A stretch of 64,000 bases of DNA from Apostichopus japonicus. Lineage: Eukaryota > Echinodermata > Holothuroidea > Aspidochirotida > Stichopodidae. The stretch lies in contig NC_092580.1 in the NCBI RefSeq assembly GCF_037975245.1, positions 12,927,501-12,991,500 of the forward strand, given 5' to 3'. This document shows positions 1 to 11,074 of the stretch, one piece after another. Each line of letters starts with the position of its first letter. The stretch's first letter is position 1. The translations under genes and the position numbers were made by a program. The notes beneath the pieces are model-generated. The model was not told the DNA's origin and did not search any database. It saw only the letters and a program-made list of their open reading frames with translations.

Positions 1-716
1 TATGTTTACATGAATACAAAAAACAATTTTCTGCCCCCCAAAAAAATTACTATCAAAATTTAACATGAATTTTGAGAAGGAATTTTGAGTATTATATATA
101 AACAAATGGGCGGGGAAACAAATACAATCTGCTGCCTTTAAGTATTACTCACAATATTTTTGGGATATGCCCTTCCATTTAACTGCTTAAATCTGACTTA
201 ATCATAAACAACCTTCACTCCACAAGAACAGAACCATAAGAGAATGTGGGATTAGAGAAATTTGGTGAAAGTGGAGGACCAACTATGGTCACATAACAGG
301 ATGTGGAGGTTGTAGTACAGACATAAGACAAAGAGGGTCTTTGTCTTGTCTTATAAATTAAAACAATTCCGGCAAAAGGCAGGAGAAACTCCTCCCACAA
401 GATTCTCATCTATATCAGTTTGTTTATTAGGCCAGGGATGCCTACCCATATTTTATACTTAGATGCTATAGCCAAAAAAAAATCAAATTGTGTTAGTCAC
501 TTCCTTGCCTAGCAACTTTGAACCGCTTGTCACCCAAAAAGATGAAGCAATTTAGAAAGGCAAACCATAATGGACATTAAAGGCTCTTTTATATTACATA
601 GAATAACTCCTCTCATAAATATGATCATTAATTATTTATTTTTGTAAATAATTATGTTTATATTTTTATCATCTCAGTTCATGGGTAAAAGACACTGGGT
701 AGGGGCTCTTTGTATG

Positions 717-1270
717 GGTCTGACAACCCCTTCCCGACCAGCAATTTTGTCAGATTTTCCTTTTTTTAATGTACAGACATACTACCTTCTTTTGACAAAA
801 TTTGGTCTATGGGCTAGATGGGGTGAAATCAACCCGCCTTTTGGGGGTTGGGTGAGGGTGACCTTTGTGGGGGTCTGACAACGCCTTCCCGACCAACAAT
901 TTTGTCAGTTTTTCCATTTTTGTAGCATACCGCCATGCTACTTCCTTTTGCCAAAGTTTGGTCCATGGGCTAGATGGGGTGAAATCAACCCGACTGGTGG
1001 TGACTTAGTGGGGGGTCTGACAACCCCTTCCCGACCAGGAATTTTGTCAGTTTTGCCTTTTTTGTAATGTACAGCCATACTACTTCCTTCTGACAAAGTT
1101 TGGTCCATGGGCTAGATGGGGTGAAATTAACCCGTCCAGGGGTCTTTTTCAGGGGGTCTGGGGTCCTAACCCAACCACTGGGGTTGAGCTGACAATTTTT
1201 TTGTGAATGACCTAGATGGTCGAAGTAACTTTAAGGGGGTCAAACCTTCTGGGCTATATGGGGTGAAATC
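717..1270. repeat. Tandem repeat, ~140-156 bp period, 3-4 diverged copies
   Basis: The block GGTCTGACAACSCCTTCCCG begins near 717, 873 and 1013. A fourth, partial and diverged copy begins near 1154. Each copy continues with a segment containing AATTTTGTCAG and then GGGCTAGATGGGGTGAAAT. The spacings are about 156, 140 and 141 bp. The pattern is a degenerate minisatellite. Small frames read through it are not genes. Confidence 0.75.
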
Positions 1271-2170
1271 ATATGTGACAGGCTCCCAGATTATTATGAC
1301 ATTTTACCGATGCTACAGATGTTAACTAACCTTGACTACGAGGTTTTTGTATTTTGGCCGCTGATGACCTCAATTGACCTTTGACTCCGCTCAATAACTG
1401 GAGCAGCCAAAGAATTCAGTGCTGTAAATTTACATCCTAATTTTCCTGAAATTCATAGCAAGATATGCTTGGTGAGTCATCCCGTTTACAAGCTGCAACA
1501 TCACATACATACGTTTACCTGCATACACACACGCCTAGATTCCCTTTTGCATTTTGGCTAGGAATCATGCAAAGATTCCTGGCATAGGATACTTATAAAT
1601 TCCTATCTTCTGAATTTTCAGACTCTTTATGCATTAGATTATCTTTTAGCATCATCACATGACCAACCTTAACGAAAAACCTTTCATAATTTCCATCTGA
1701 AAATCTGAGAAAATTTTCAACATGATACCCTTGAGAAGAGCACTTTTGAAAACATGCAAGAGAGAAAAAAAACCCGGTACTTTTAGGTGCAGGGCAGAGA
1801 TGGTCTTATGGTATTGCAGAAGTATTCAAGACTATGCATGAAATAAAGATAGATTTCCCCAGAAAAAAATTCTGCCAAACTGTTCCTTAAAATTTAGGAA
1901 AGCAGTTTTTCAAGTATTTTAAGTACAGCTTTCATAACAGTGTTCTCCATTTTATCTCTTGCTATTTCAAGGGGGAAAAAACTGCATATCTTAGTGCTTC
2001 AATATTTACACACATGGTGATACAAAAAAAAAAATAGAAAAGCTTACATATATATACAGTATATAGATAGGGAGTACTCTATTCGATTAAGCCCAAAAGG
2101 GTTTCTTAGTTGACTTCCTTTCACATTTTTTACTTATTTGTACTTGTATTTTCTTGTTCACCTTGTAATA

Positions 2171-2690
2171 CTATGTGATGAAACAAATAATAATAATAAA
2201 TATATCTTTTAAGAAGCTGCAACATCGGTGGCTCAAAAAGTTTGTGATCCTGAAATGGATCGAATCACTTTCCGATTCTTCTTCAACTTTAGTCCTATTT
2301 CTAATCCCTTTGGACGAAACTTCCATCGGCTTGTCTCTTTGGATTGATGAAGCGTTCGGCACGTCGCTACCAGAATTGGAACAAACTTTTCTGTCTTCTT
2401 CTGCCTTCAGGAGGTTATCGTCTTGTAAGCCTTTCCTGATCTGGAAAGAGTTAGACCGTACTTAACTCGGAGGTGAGATGGAGGCTTTTATGTCCATAAT
2501 GAGACTAGAGAAGGGATCTGAATCGGCTACATGGGCTTTGGATTCCAATTTATTGTCTCTGTCTGATGTTTCGTCATCTTCCCAAGTCTATTCCAAATTT
2601 AATTCTTCTAGAGGTCTCTTGGGGAGCTGTTCCATGGTGGACACCATAGGTGGTTCTGTCCATAAAAGAGTATGAAAGAAAATTACTAGA
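2171..2690 (-). pseudogene. Possible degenerate coding stretch, unidentified
   Basis: Read on the minus strand, three successive frames each stay open for 40-60 codons and give an acidic, Ser/Glu-rich composition that looks more coding-like than the AT-rich surroundings. The stretch near 2210-2360 contains EEESESDSIHF. Stops and frame changes separate the pieces, and I see no clear splice sites joining them. It could be a decayed exon or chance. I recognise no family. Confidence 0.15.
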
Positions 2691-3441
2691 TAGAAATACA
2701 CAAGCCATGTAGACGAAAGTACCGTACTCTGCATAAAGTGTAGATCATGCATGTTACATTTGAAGACTTGAAAGAGTCAACGATAGCCAATAATTTTAAG
2801 GGCGAAAACGGATTGCTTTGGGTGATGGGAGGGGGTGAGGGCTTAACATTTTCTTGATGGGAGGGGGTCAGAGCCACAGACAGAGATGTAAGAACATTTA
2901 ATGATTTCCCTAACTTCTGTAATGTCAGAAATGTCAATTTTTTTTTCTTCATTTATAACCCATATACTAGTAAAATGTCTAGTATTGTTGTAGCAACAAC
3001 AGTAGTTACAGAATATTATTATAAAATGTTAAAAAAAAAAATGTAAAAAAAAGTTTTTGATTGCAATAGATTTACAAGCTATATTACAATCAAAAGACAT
3101 GAAGGAAAAATTCATAAAAAAGATGACTTTAGAAACAAAGTTTAACAAACCTCAGTTAAGTTGTTGTGAACAGTTAAAAAACAGCGCATAATCAGGCCAG
3201 GCTGGATTTTTTATGCCACTTTTAATTTTTAAGGGAACGACCCATTAATTTGCCGAGGTTCATCGGTTTAGAGGGACAAGACTATTTAGTCTAATAGTAC
3301 TTTAACCATTTAGCTCAGTTCCTCAGATCCAACACAAAATCACAAAAAGAGATTTACCTGTCTCAAATGACATGTTTACTGTGGTAGTACAAATTTGTCA
3401 ACTTTTGGATAGATGATGTTTAATTTTCATTCGATGGGTGC

Positions 3442-3601
3442 TGTTATACCCTGGATTAATCGAGGATTATCCTGATTCCTAGCGATATAACAAGAAGACG
3501 AAATGCTAAGTGTTTACAGCACATGCGGCCATATTGAACTGTTTATTCTCATGCAGGTCACAACTTTACCAAAATACATGGCGTAATACTGATATATAAC
3601 A
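3442..3601 (-). repeat. 3' LTR of the gypsy element (160 bp)
   Basis: It starts TGTTATACC and ends ATATAACA, with the inverted dinucleotides TG...CA expected of an LTR. It differs from the partner at 15927-16100 by about five substitutions and by lacking a 14-bp stretch around AGGTCACA. About 97 percent identity over the shared part suggests a fairly young insertion. At 160 bp it is short for a gypsy LTR. Confidence 0.92.
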
Positions 3602-3618
3602 CTCCTTCCTACCAGATG
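3602..3618 (-). other. Polypurine tract candidate of the gypsy element
   Basis: Read on the minus strand, the bases directly upstream of the 3' LTR are GGTAGGAAGGAG, a purine-rich run in the position where plus-strand priming occurs in LTR retroelements. The call rests on position and composition. Confidence 0.6.
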
Positions 3619-3722
3619 ATGAAACAATTAAATATTTTTCCTCATTAAACAACTCAACTTTTATTAAATCAATCAATCTTTTATCAAATCAAGCAACCAA
3701 AACTAACAACTTGAGGGTATAG

Positions 3723-4723
3723 TTAAATCTCTAACCTCTTGGGTGGTCTGACAACTCTGCCTGACCTGGTTACTGTAGCTGATGGTGCAGGTGACTCTGC
3801 TACCACAACTGGGGTTTGACCTGTGTGGACAGAACTACCAGATACTACTGGGGATGTGGTGGAAGGTCCTGACTGATCCAAGTTAGAGCTCTGCCCTAAT
3901 TCCCTAGTTGTCTGAGGTACATTAAATGGAACTGGCACAACATCAGCATCCATAGGGGAGTTGATGTTTGGTTTTCCAGCCATAGCATTTGCACCAGTAT
4001 CATCAGGGATAAGATGATGTGAGTGTACAAACCTACGATTATTGCCAGGGATCCTAACAATATATGTACGAGGCCCCTTGACTTTCACTATGGTACCAGG
4101 GATCCATCGATCCTTACCCCCTCTAACATTTCGCACCCTCACTGGTTGATAAAGGTCGAACTGCAAGGGACAAAATAACTGGGTTCGCATAGCAATTTGC
4201 TACCCAAGAATTGCCAGTTGCTAATCAATATTACTTTTGATTAGCAAAAGATGCAGTACCTGCTAATGCTAATTGCTATTTCCAAGAATTGTCGAGCAAT
4301 TATTGCTAATCAATTCTCTAAAACTATTTTGTCCCTTGAACTGCCGCACTGATGAACTGCGGTCCCTTTGCTGTTTTGCAGCATCCTGTCTCTTTCCCAA
4401 CTTCCTCTGCAGGCTAGGTTTCACTAAAGAGAGCCTAGTCCTTGGGGATCTCTTAAGAAATAACTCTGATGGAGTTTTCCTGGTAGTTGTGTTCGGGGTA
4501 TTTCTAAGAGTAAATAAAACATTAGCTACCTTGTGACCCAATGTCTCCCCACTTGACTTAGCAGAAGCATTCTTGAAAGATTGAACATTGCGTTCTGCAA
4601 GCCCATTCGTAGCTGGATGGTATGGAGGAGTGAGAGTATGGTCCACACCATTGAACTTCAGAAAGTTCTGAAATTCCTCAGATCTAAACTGAGGACCATT
4701 ATCACTTACTAGTTGAATGGGTA
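3723..4723 (-). pseudogene. Gypsy integrase, 3' half, interrupted by a MITE
   Basis: On the minus strand the segment 4723-4344 begins inside the integrase catalytic core with VSDNGPQF, the second catalytic Asp. It continues with PYHPATNGLAERNVQSFK, including the downstream catalytic Glu of the DDE core. After the 175-bp MITE at 4164-4338 the frame resumes at 4158 with QPVRVRNVRGG and a short SH3-like C-terminal domain ending in FVHSHHLIP. A Ser/Thr/Pro-rich tail follows to the stop at 3723. The N-terminal HHCC zinc finger and the first catalytic Asp are absent because the hAT element starts at 4732. Apart from the MITE this part keeps a long open frame. It is a fragment, not a functional gene. 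Confidence 0.9.
4164..4338. mobile_element. Small MITE (175 bp) inside gypsy integrase
   Basis: Terminal inverted repeats CAAGGGACAAAATA at both ends, flanked by the 5-bp direct repeat AACTG at 4159-4163 and 4339-4343. The interior is AT-rich with further inverted repeats (AGCAATT, CCAAGAATTG). Removing the element and one AACTG leaves the surrounding integrase frame open, which independently confirms both ends. A 5-bp duplication fits some hAT-like groups, but the superfamily is not certain. It encodes no protein. Confidence 0.85.
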
Positions 4724-4956
4724 ACCCATATCAGTGTTGGATTTTCAGGAATTTGAGAAGGTTGTACAGAAGGACTACCAGTTTCAAAGATTTTCAAAAA
4801 TTTGGTAGTCCTGCAAAAAACTTGGTACTCCTTCCAAATTTTCCACCAAAATTGAAAATGAACACAAATAATACAAAACTAAACATTTTGGTCAACCAAA
4901 GCTTTATTAGTTTTAGCATTTATCCATGTTATTATTGTGTAGTTTTTAAATCAGGT

Positions 4957-5355
4957 TCATTCCTCTATTTCAATCTCCGACTCAACACCATCTTGACCAT
5001 CGTCATCTTGGTCGTTGTCATCAGAAATGGCTCTTCTCGGACCATAGGGTGGCTGGAATGGACGCCTTGACTTTAGAGAGGCATTATTCCAGTAATTTAT
5101 GGCCTGGTCTGGATTGAACTCATCTTGGGTGGGGCTTTCTAATATGATCCCGCAAGATGCTGGTCAGGGCTGTATTCTTCAGTTTGTTGCGCCAGTCATT
5201 CTTTACTCTTTTCATATGGCTGAAGACACGATCACACTCAACAGAATGTGCAGGAATGGGTGAGGAGAAGGTCGACCAGCATTAGGAAGTTGGGTGCATC
5301 TTCTTTATACTTTGTGCACATCTGAGGCCATGTAGCATTGCACACTGGATTGAAA
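4957..5355 (-). pseudogene. hAT transposase exon 6 (dimerisation domain and acidic tail)
   Basis: The acceptor TTTTCACAG leads into coding for WPQMCTKYKEDAPNFL. The frame is then lost near 5267 and resumes with PAHSVECDRVFSHMKRVKND and WRNKLKNTALTSILRDHI, the characteristic hAT C-terminal dimerisation block. A further frame change leads to an acidic tail with DDNDQDDDGQDG and the stop at 4957-4959. At least two lesions are therefore present. The tail composition is unusual but plausible for a nuclear protein. Confidence 0.78.
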
Positions 5356-5499
5356 CTGTGAAAATGAAAGACAGTTGAATGATGTAATCTGAAATGAATT
5401 TAATATTATATCAGGTAGAAGAATAAATGCCTTTCCCTCTATTATATATGGTTATGCTAAAGTAATGTTAGGCAACATCATTCATGAAAATAAGCTTAC

Positions 5500-5623
5500 T
5501 CTTTGTATATAGTATTCTTTAGGCTCTTCCACTCCACTTCAATCAGGTTTGCATCTACACCTGCTCCTTCCAGAAAGGTGCCATAGAAATCAACCAGCTG
5601 AGCAAGCTCAACATCTCCAAAAT
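5500..5623 (-). pseudogene. hAT transposase exon 5
   Basis: A short exon between acceptor ATGTAG and donor GTAAGC. It reads DFGDVELAQLVDFYGTFL and ends LIEVEWKSLKNTIYK. The EVEWKSLK segment with its Trp resembles the stretch that carries the last catalytic Glu/Trp region before the dimerisation domain in related hAT proteins. This is assigned by order rather than alignment. Confidence 0.7.
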
Positions 5624-5761
5624 CTACATGAAGAATAAGTGAATTCAGTGAATTAAATGAGAAATCAGTGAATAAGTTTATAATTATAATTTAGTTTGAG
5701 TGATTGTACTTAATAATATTCACATCGAGAGTGGGTAAACAAATCCGCCTAAGGAACTAAC

Positions 5762-5979
5762 CTCCCTCTGCTTCAATAGGCCAAGACTTGAAATTTATAG
5801 TTTTGGCTACATTCGCTGTCAACTGGTCTCCCGTGTCAAACCTTTCTCTCACAGAATCAACCAAGCTGACTATCAGTTGTTGGCAGATGGTGTCCTCCAG
5901 TGGTTCCCCGGTTATGTCCATCCCATGGAAGGTCTCTGTTGAAACAGCCTGCCTGAATTTTTGTAGGGCAGGGCCATGT
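5762..5979 (-). pseudogene. hAT transposase exon 4
   Basis: The acceptor TTTCAATATAG is followed by coding for HGPALQKFRQAV and LEDTICQQLIVSLVDSVRER, a helical segment. The donor GAGG/TTAGT region reads best as GAG/GTTAGT at 5761. It is separated from exon 3 by a 3.4 kb intron that holds the 1238-bp MITE and the THAP exon. The frame is open throughout. Confidence 0.72.
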
Positions 5980-6848
5980 CTATATTGAAAATAGTATAAT
6001 ATAGTTGTACAGGGGTGTATATTTTTCTTTAAAGTAAGCACTCAAAATTGAAAATACAGTATTCAAAGAGATGGAAGAGTAGTGAATACATACATACTAA
6101 CCGGGAAAAAAAAAGTAGGTTTATACAACCCTGTATTTGTAATATAATATACTTTTAAAGACCAACTATGGAGACCAAATTTTTGGGGGGGATTTTCCAT
6201 TAATTTGGGAGTTTACATACCCATAATCAACATGTGTAAAAAATAAACTTTGAAAACCTACTATAACCCATCAAAAAACGACCACCAAAATGGACATTTT
6301 GGGTAGTCACATGACATGAACATCTGGAATGTCTAAAAACAGAGATTGACCCAAAGGAGCCTCTGGTCACGGTGTGACGTCAAAGTTGGTATACCGCGAA
6401 AATCAAACGCTGATATAGGCACTGTTTATACACAGATACCGAACAATTGTACTGTATTTGACTTCCAATTTTGAGCGTTTGAAAAGCTGTTAGCTTAAAA
6501 CAAGAACACAGGAAGGTCAAAAAATAGTTTTAAGACAATTTTGAGAAGAAAATTTAGTTTAATTGGTTATTTTATTAGCAAAATTTCCACTCAAATGGAA
6601 GCATCTTTTACATAGCGGAGCGTCAATAGGTCCGTACGGTACAATATACTGTAGAACATGCAAGCAGCTTGGCGATTCCGTAATACAATTTGATCGCAAG
6701 ATACCGTAAACTGAACAGAAGAATAGACCTAAAAGGTGATATGTAACGGAAAATGGCTTACGTTACTGTCAACAGATTACCAAAAAGACACTAAACATAA
6801 TCGAACAACTACAAGAAGATGCTGACCCGAATCGACCAGGGTAGCATA

Positions 6849-8086
6849 CAGGGGCGGCGATCTGTTTCAAATATTGGGGGGGACATTTGCTTGGATGCAG
6901 GCGAATTACTATCAAAGCGGAGCGCCACCATTGGTTGGCGCGGAGCGTACAAGAAAATTTCTGGTTTTGATAGCCCCCCAGATCACCGGAAATGACACTT
7001 CTCGGGCTTGAAAATGACCAACCAGATGTACACTTTTGCCTGAGAACCAAGTTTTTCCTAATAGTTTTTTTTTTCATTCATAACCTTTTTTTCAAGATTG
7101 TTACCAGTCACACATCATGTTCGACCTCATTGCAGATTTCCTGTGGATCATTGCTTTTGTAGGTAATTCTACGTAACGCCCCACAATAACCGTTTTTCAA
7201 GGTTTTAAGCCCATTATTTGTTCAGAATTTGAATAATAAATTCACTTCAAAACATACCCATAATGTTGCACAAAATTTCATCTGTGGACAACCAATATAG
7301 AAACCCCCCCCCCCCCCCGCCTCAACCCCTAATAGACCGGTTGAAATTGCACGAGTAGAGGGAAGTATGATGAAGAATGTTGGTCAAGGAATTTTCGAAA
7401 ATTCAGACACAGTTAAATTATTGGTGTACAAATATTAAAACCTCTTATCACGGCTACTATAAAACTTCGATATCATAGAAAATACCCAAAAAATATGCTC
7501 GAGGGGGAGGGCGGTCTCCACCCTTCACCCCCCCCCTCCCTTGGCTACGCACCTGCGGTTAGAAATCTTGTAGGAAACAGGCCAAATGGAAACCCAGTGA
7601 ACCCATATCAATGTGGATCATATATATGATTGTACGCACAAACACTCATACACAAGATGCAAACCAAATTTCATTACGGATGCAGTCCGTCTAGCTATTC
7701 ATTTCGAGAAAAAAAAACAAATATATAGTAACACATTGTGACACGGTTAGACAGGCGCCTTGCAAGGAATTTGCCAAGGGAGGGGCAAAGCTTGTACCCA
7801 GACTTTCTAATTGTAGCGCCACCATAAGTTGGCACGAGGCGCCAAAGAACATTTTCGCCGAAAATGCCTCCCAGATCGCTGGAAATGGCACTTCCCAGGC
7901 CTTGTTAGTTGCATCTAAGCATTTTCTATTTTGAAATTACTAGCGATATCATAAAAAAATACAAAACATATGCTTAAAAAAAACTATGCCACCGAATATT
8001 GGGGGGGGATATTAGATACTATATCCCCCCACCTAAAATATTGGGGGGGACATGTCCCCCCGTCCCCCCCATGATCGCCGCCCATG
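6849..8086. mobile_element. Non-autonomous hAT element (1238 bp) in the hAT transposase intron
   Basis: The ends CAGGGGCGGCGATC and, inverted, CATGGGCGGCGATC are near-identical inverted repeats. The flanking 8-bp direct repeats are GTAGCATA at 6841-6848 and 8087-8094. The interior has G/C runs and no coding capacity. It holds two copies of a core beginning around GCGCCACCAT..GGTTGGC (near 6915 and 7812) that recurs in MITEs at 20076 and 26864. The 8-bp duplication with a CAGGG start is diagnostic of hAT. Confidence 0.85.
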
Positions 8087-8780
8087 GTAGCATACACATG
8101 ACTAAGCTTCAGCTGAACATAGTACTTACTCGTTTTAATATCCAAAAGTACAAACACAGAAAAAGTATCCTTTCAATAAACAAAATTTAGCAGTGAATAT
8201 CCAAATCCACGTTTCTCGTTCAATCCTGGGCGAAATACTACTGTGACTCTGTATAATTCCATAGAGTTAGGTCTAGTTGAAACAGGCCTTGACCAGTTAC
8301 ATCCCACAATCACAAGACAGTCACTAGTTAACGAAATAAAACGTCCGATTGCTACATAGAACCGTTTTTATTCAACTCCTTGGACCATGCAGATGCCGGA
8401 ATAAACATAACGGACAATATAACACAATGTATCACAAACTCACGATACTGGAATACAACAAAGGAAATAGATAAATGCGATGAAATCCTAACATGACTAT
8501 TTACACATGCTGTGAGCCAACTCATTACATGTACTAACAATGCTACCCTATAGACACGGTATATACACGGTCATCTCTTACAGTAAATATTATACTGTCA
8601 ATTGCGTGATATAATGTTACATGTAAGGACGTCCAGAGCTTGTTTACGGTCAATTTCACATTAGCTATGTCCGACCATGGTCCGACACAGCTATCGACAT
8701 TATATAATTTTCGCAGAATGAGACATTTGCAGCATACACAGAGGCAGTGTCATGCATGTGGACTCTTGGGCATGAGATAC
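8087..8780. other. hAT intron segment, nothing recognised
   Basis: Between the 1238-bp MITE and the THAP exon. I looked for the second half of a THAP finger on the minus strand and did not see it. Short frames here (for example 8352-8540) show no known motif. Confidence 0.4.
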
Positions 8781-8936
8781 TCTGGGTGCTGAAAAATCTT
8801 TCCGCGTGGATCTCAAAAAATTGATCCAAAGTCTGCGGCGTTTTACGTAGGTTCTTTTACTCGGAAATCTAAAAAAGCTGATGCTTTTGTTGGATGAGGT
8901 ATAACTGCAACCTCCAACAATACAGAATTGTGGCAT
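8781..8936 (-). CDS. Orphan first exon of a THAP-domain protein
   Basis: ATG at 8936-8934 opens MPQFCIVGGCSYTSSNKSI, followed by SFFRFPSKRTYVKRRRLW. Cys5 and Cys10, the FxRFP motif and the following Trp are hallmarks of the N-terminal half of the THAP C2CH zinc finger, a DNA-binding fold found in transcription regulators and in P-element-type transposases. The second half, with its Cys-x2-His pair, is missing here. A possible donor AGA/GTATCT at 8780 suggests that it would be in another exon, which I could not find downstream. The exon lies inside the long intron of the hAT transposase, on the same strand. It may be a captured host exon, a fragment of another transposon, or an accessory exon of the hAT element. 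Confidence 0.6.
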
Positions 8937-9384
8937 TTCGGGGGAAAAGGAGTAATATCATTGATGTTTTTGGCAGCTCAAGTATACAACTTTACACACT
9001 AATAAAAGTATTGTTGTGAGTGAGGTATACAAACAGTGACGTCACAGGGTCACCTGATGTCTTCGGAATGTTTCAGGAATGTCTGAAATAGGTTTCATAA
9101 AAAGCTGACTTTTCTTCCCATTTTTCATGTATTTAACGTCCGAAAGGAGTAAAGTTAATTGCAGCAATGTAATGGGAGTGAGTTAAGGATTACATACATG
9201 CAAAATGGTGGGATTTTATGTTCATCGAAAAGTCTCCATAGTTGTTCTTTAATGTCCAGCCCCTCCAATATAATTATTTGCATATTTAATATAGAACTGT
9301 ATGAGGGCACGGTAAGACAAAGGAGAATGAGTAGTTACTTCAATGACTTTTAATGAATAATAAAATAGGAAAGCTAATACTCAC

Positions 9385-9608
9385 TGAGTTTTCAACTTCT
9401 CAAGCGGGTGGATGGTATCATCCACCAGTTTTGGAATAGATTGCATGTTCATGTCCCTCTTTTGGAATGTGCGGGGCAGGATGCTGAGGACTCTGGTGAT
9501 GTCTACGACGAAGTGTATAAACTCCAGAAAGGTCCTAGACAGCAGGAGCTTTATGAATCCTGCACTCTTCCCCTTTGAGTCAGCACTGGTTTTGTTGTGG
9601 TCCTTTAT
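9385..9608 (-). pseudogene. hAT transposase exon 3
   Basis: An open segment without its own ATG reads KDHNKTSADSKGKSAG and then FLEFIHFVVDITRVLSIL, a hydrophobic helical insertion-domain pattern usual in this hAT branch, and ends LEKLKT. It is bounded by TTGCTTCCAG/ATAAAGG (acceptor) and CTCA/GTGAGT (donor at 9384). It keeps a single open frame, so it is one of the better preserved exons. Confidence 0.75.
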
Positions 9609-9785
9609 CTGGAAGCAATATCCATGGAGAACAGTAAAAGTATCTTCGTTAAAATCACGTAACTTTTATCAGAAAGAACAGTAAAACAAACATTTGGGAG
9701 AAACTATTAATTTTGGGAAAAATTATTAATTTGCTTGAACAAAAATATATAGAGTCTGAACATTACCATAGAGTCATAACATTAC

Positions 9786-10272
9786 AGCAAGTGTTGGATG
9801 ATAGCAGGGTACCCAGACAACAAGTTATTCAGGGCATTCTGAGTGTGGCCAATCCATCTTGTACCCCCTGTCCTAGTTGGAATAAACCTTTTTACCCCCA
9901 GTGCCTCTGCAGTCCTCCTGAGCAGACCCCTGTTGAGAGTGCTGTTGTGGTAGAAAAGGAAGAGGCTCAGAAGCAGCTGATCCAATTTCTGGAACATAGG
10001 GACCTTCTTGGCTGCATTCTTAATGGCTAGTTCCAGCCGGTGTGCGATGCAGTGAACCGTCTGTACAACGGGCTGATTTACCTTCAGGCGTGCCCCTACA
10101 CCACTCTTCCTACCAGTCATGACTGATGCTCCATCACTGCCAAACCCAATTAGTTTCTTTGCATCTTTGATCCCCAACTGCTCATTTCGGAATAGCAATT
10201 TTCAGCAGTTGCCCTCTCTAACTGCTGGATTCCAAGGAAACTTGATTTGACGACTACATCCTTTGCATACCT
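9786..10272 (-). pseudogene. hAT transposase exon 2
   Basis: The acceptor is in a C-rich tract followed by AG at about 10273 and is tandemly duplicated (see 10261-10309). The exon reads YAKDVVVKSSFLGIQQLE, shifts frame near 10200, then continues GIKDAKKLIGFGSDGASVM and VQTVHCIAHRLELAIKNAAK. These blocks are among the best conserved of the hAT catalytic core. TRWIGHTQNAL follows, and the exon ends at a GTAATG donor at 9785. Confidence 0.8.
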
Positions 10273-10309
10273 GGGGGGGCCATCCTTTGCATACCTGGGG
10301 GGGGGGAGA
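10261..10309. repeat. Tandem duplication across the exon 2 splice acceptor
   Basis: The segment CATCCTTTGCATACCTGGGG occurs twice in a row. On the minus strand each copy offers a C-rich tract, AG and then TATGCAAAGGATG. Either copy could act as the acceptor of hAT exon 2, and using the upstream one would insert extra codons or shift the frame. Confidence 0.7.
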
Positions 10310-11074
10310 TGTTGATTAAGACAAGGCATATATCTGAGCCAAGCATGTTGCTTTTCTAATTTCCATTCATGAATGACATTGCTACGGTCTAGACCATATA
10401 TCTACTCTGAATAACAAGAAACTAATTCCTTGCTGTATCAAATTTAAAATTCTGATGATTTAAAAAACAGTTAACGTCCTTCCTGTCAAGATTATATTTC
10501 CATTCTGTGAGAAAGCTACATGGAATAATTGATATGAGTGACCTACATACAAACTAAAAGTTCCCCTTTTGAGTCAGCCCAATTACAAGGTTTCAGAAAT
10601 TGAGTCGTCCTGACTTCAAATGATGACCTTTGACCTCTCATAAAATTTATGTTTCATCTACTCAATATGGATGGCCTACATACCAACTATGAGTTTCATC
10701 CAGGTTTACCCTATTCAATGTTTTTTATATTAGAATCCTATTGACCTCATATATAACCTTTGACCTCTTTTCAATAGGGATCATCTACTTAATATTGGTA
10801 ACATGTGTACCAAGTAAGATATTAATATCTTGGGACTGATGCGATGTGGTTAAAACTTTGTGTGAAACACACACGCCAACGTGATCGCATAGATTCCTTG
10901 CGACCAATGCAAATTATGCAAGGAATAACAAATGTTGAACTATGTCATATTAATAGCGATTGTCTAATGTTTATTCAGCTATGCCGCCTGTTTGACCATG
11001 GAGCTATAACTCCATGGTTTGACCAATAATTAATTTATCTATGAGCTAACACCTAAAAAAATAGTTCAACTTAC

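Larger units (their letters stand above)
1..3441. other. Non-coding flank left of the gypsy element
   Basis: AT-rich sequence without an open frame longer than about 96 codons and without a recognisable domain. It holds the tandem repeat listed at 717-1270 and a possibly degenerate coding stretch at 2171-2690, both listed separately. Otherwise I see only homopolymer runs and microsatellite-like patches such as the A-run near 2024-2034. No gene is called here. Confidence 0.6.

Noticed and set aside
8352-8540. Second exon of the THAP gene
   Set aside because: No Cys-x2-His or other THAP C-terminal motif is visible in this frame.
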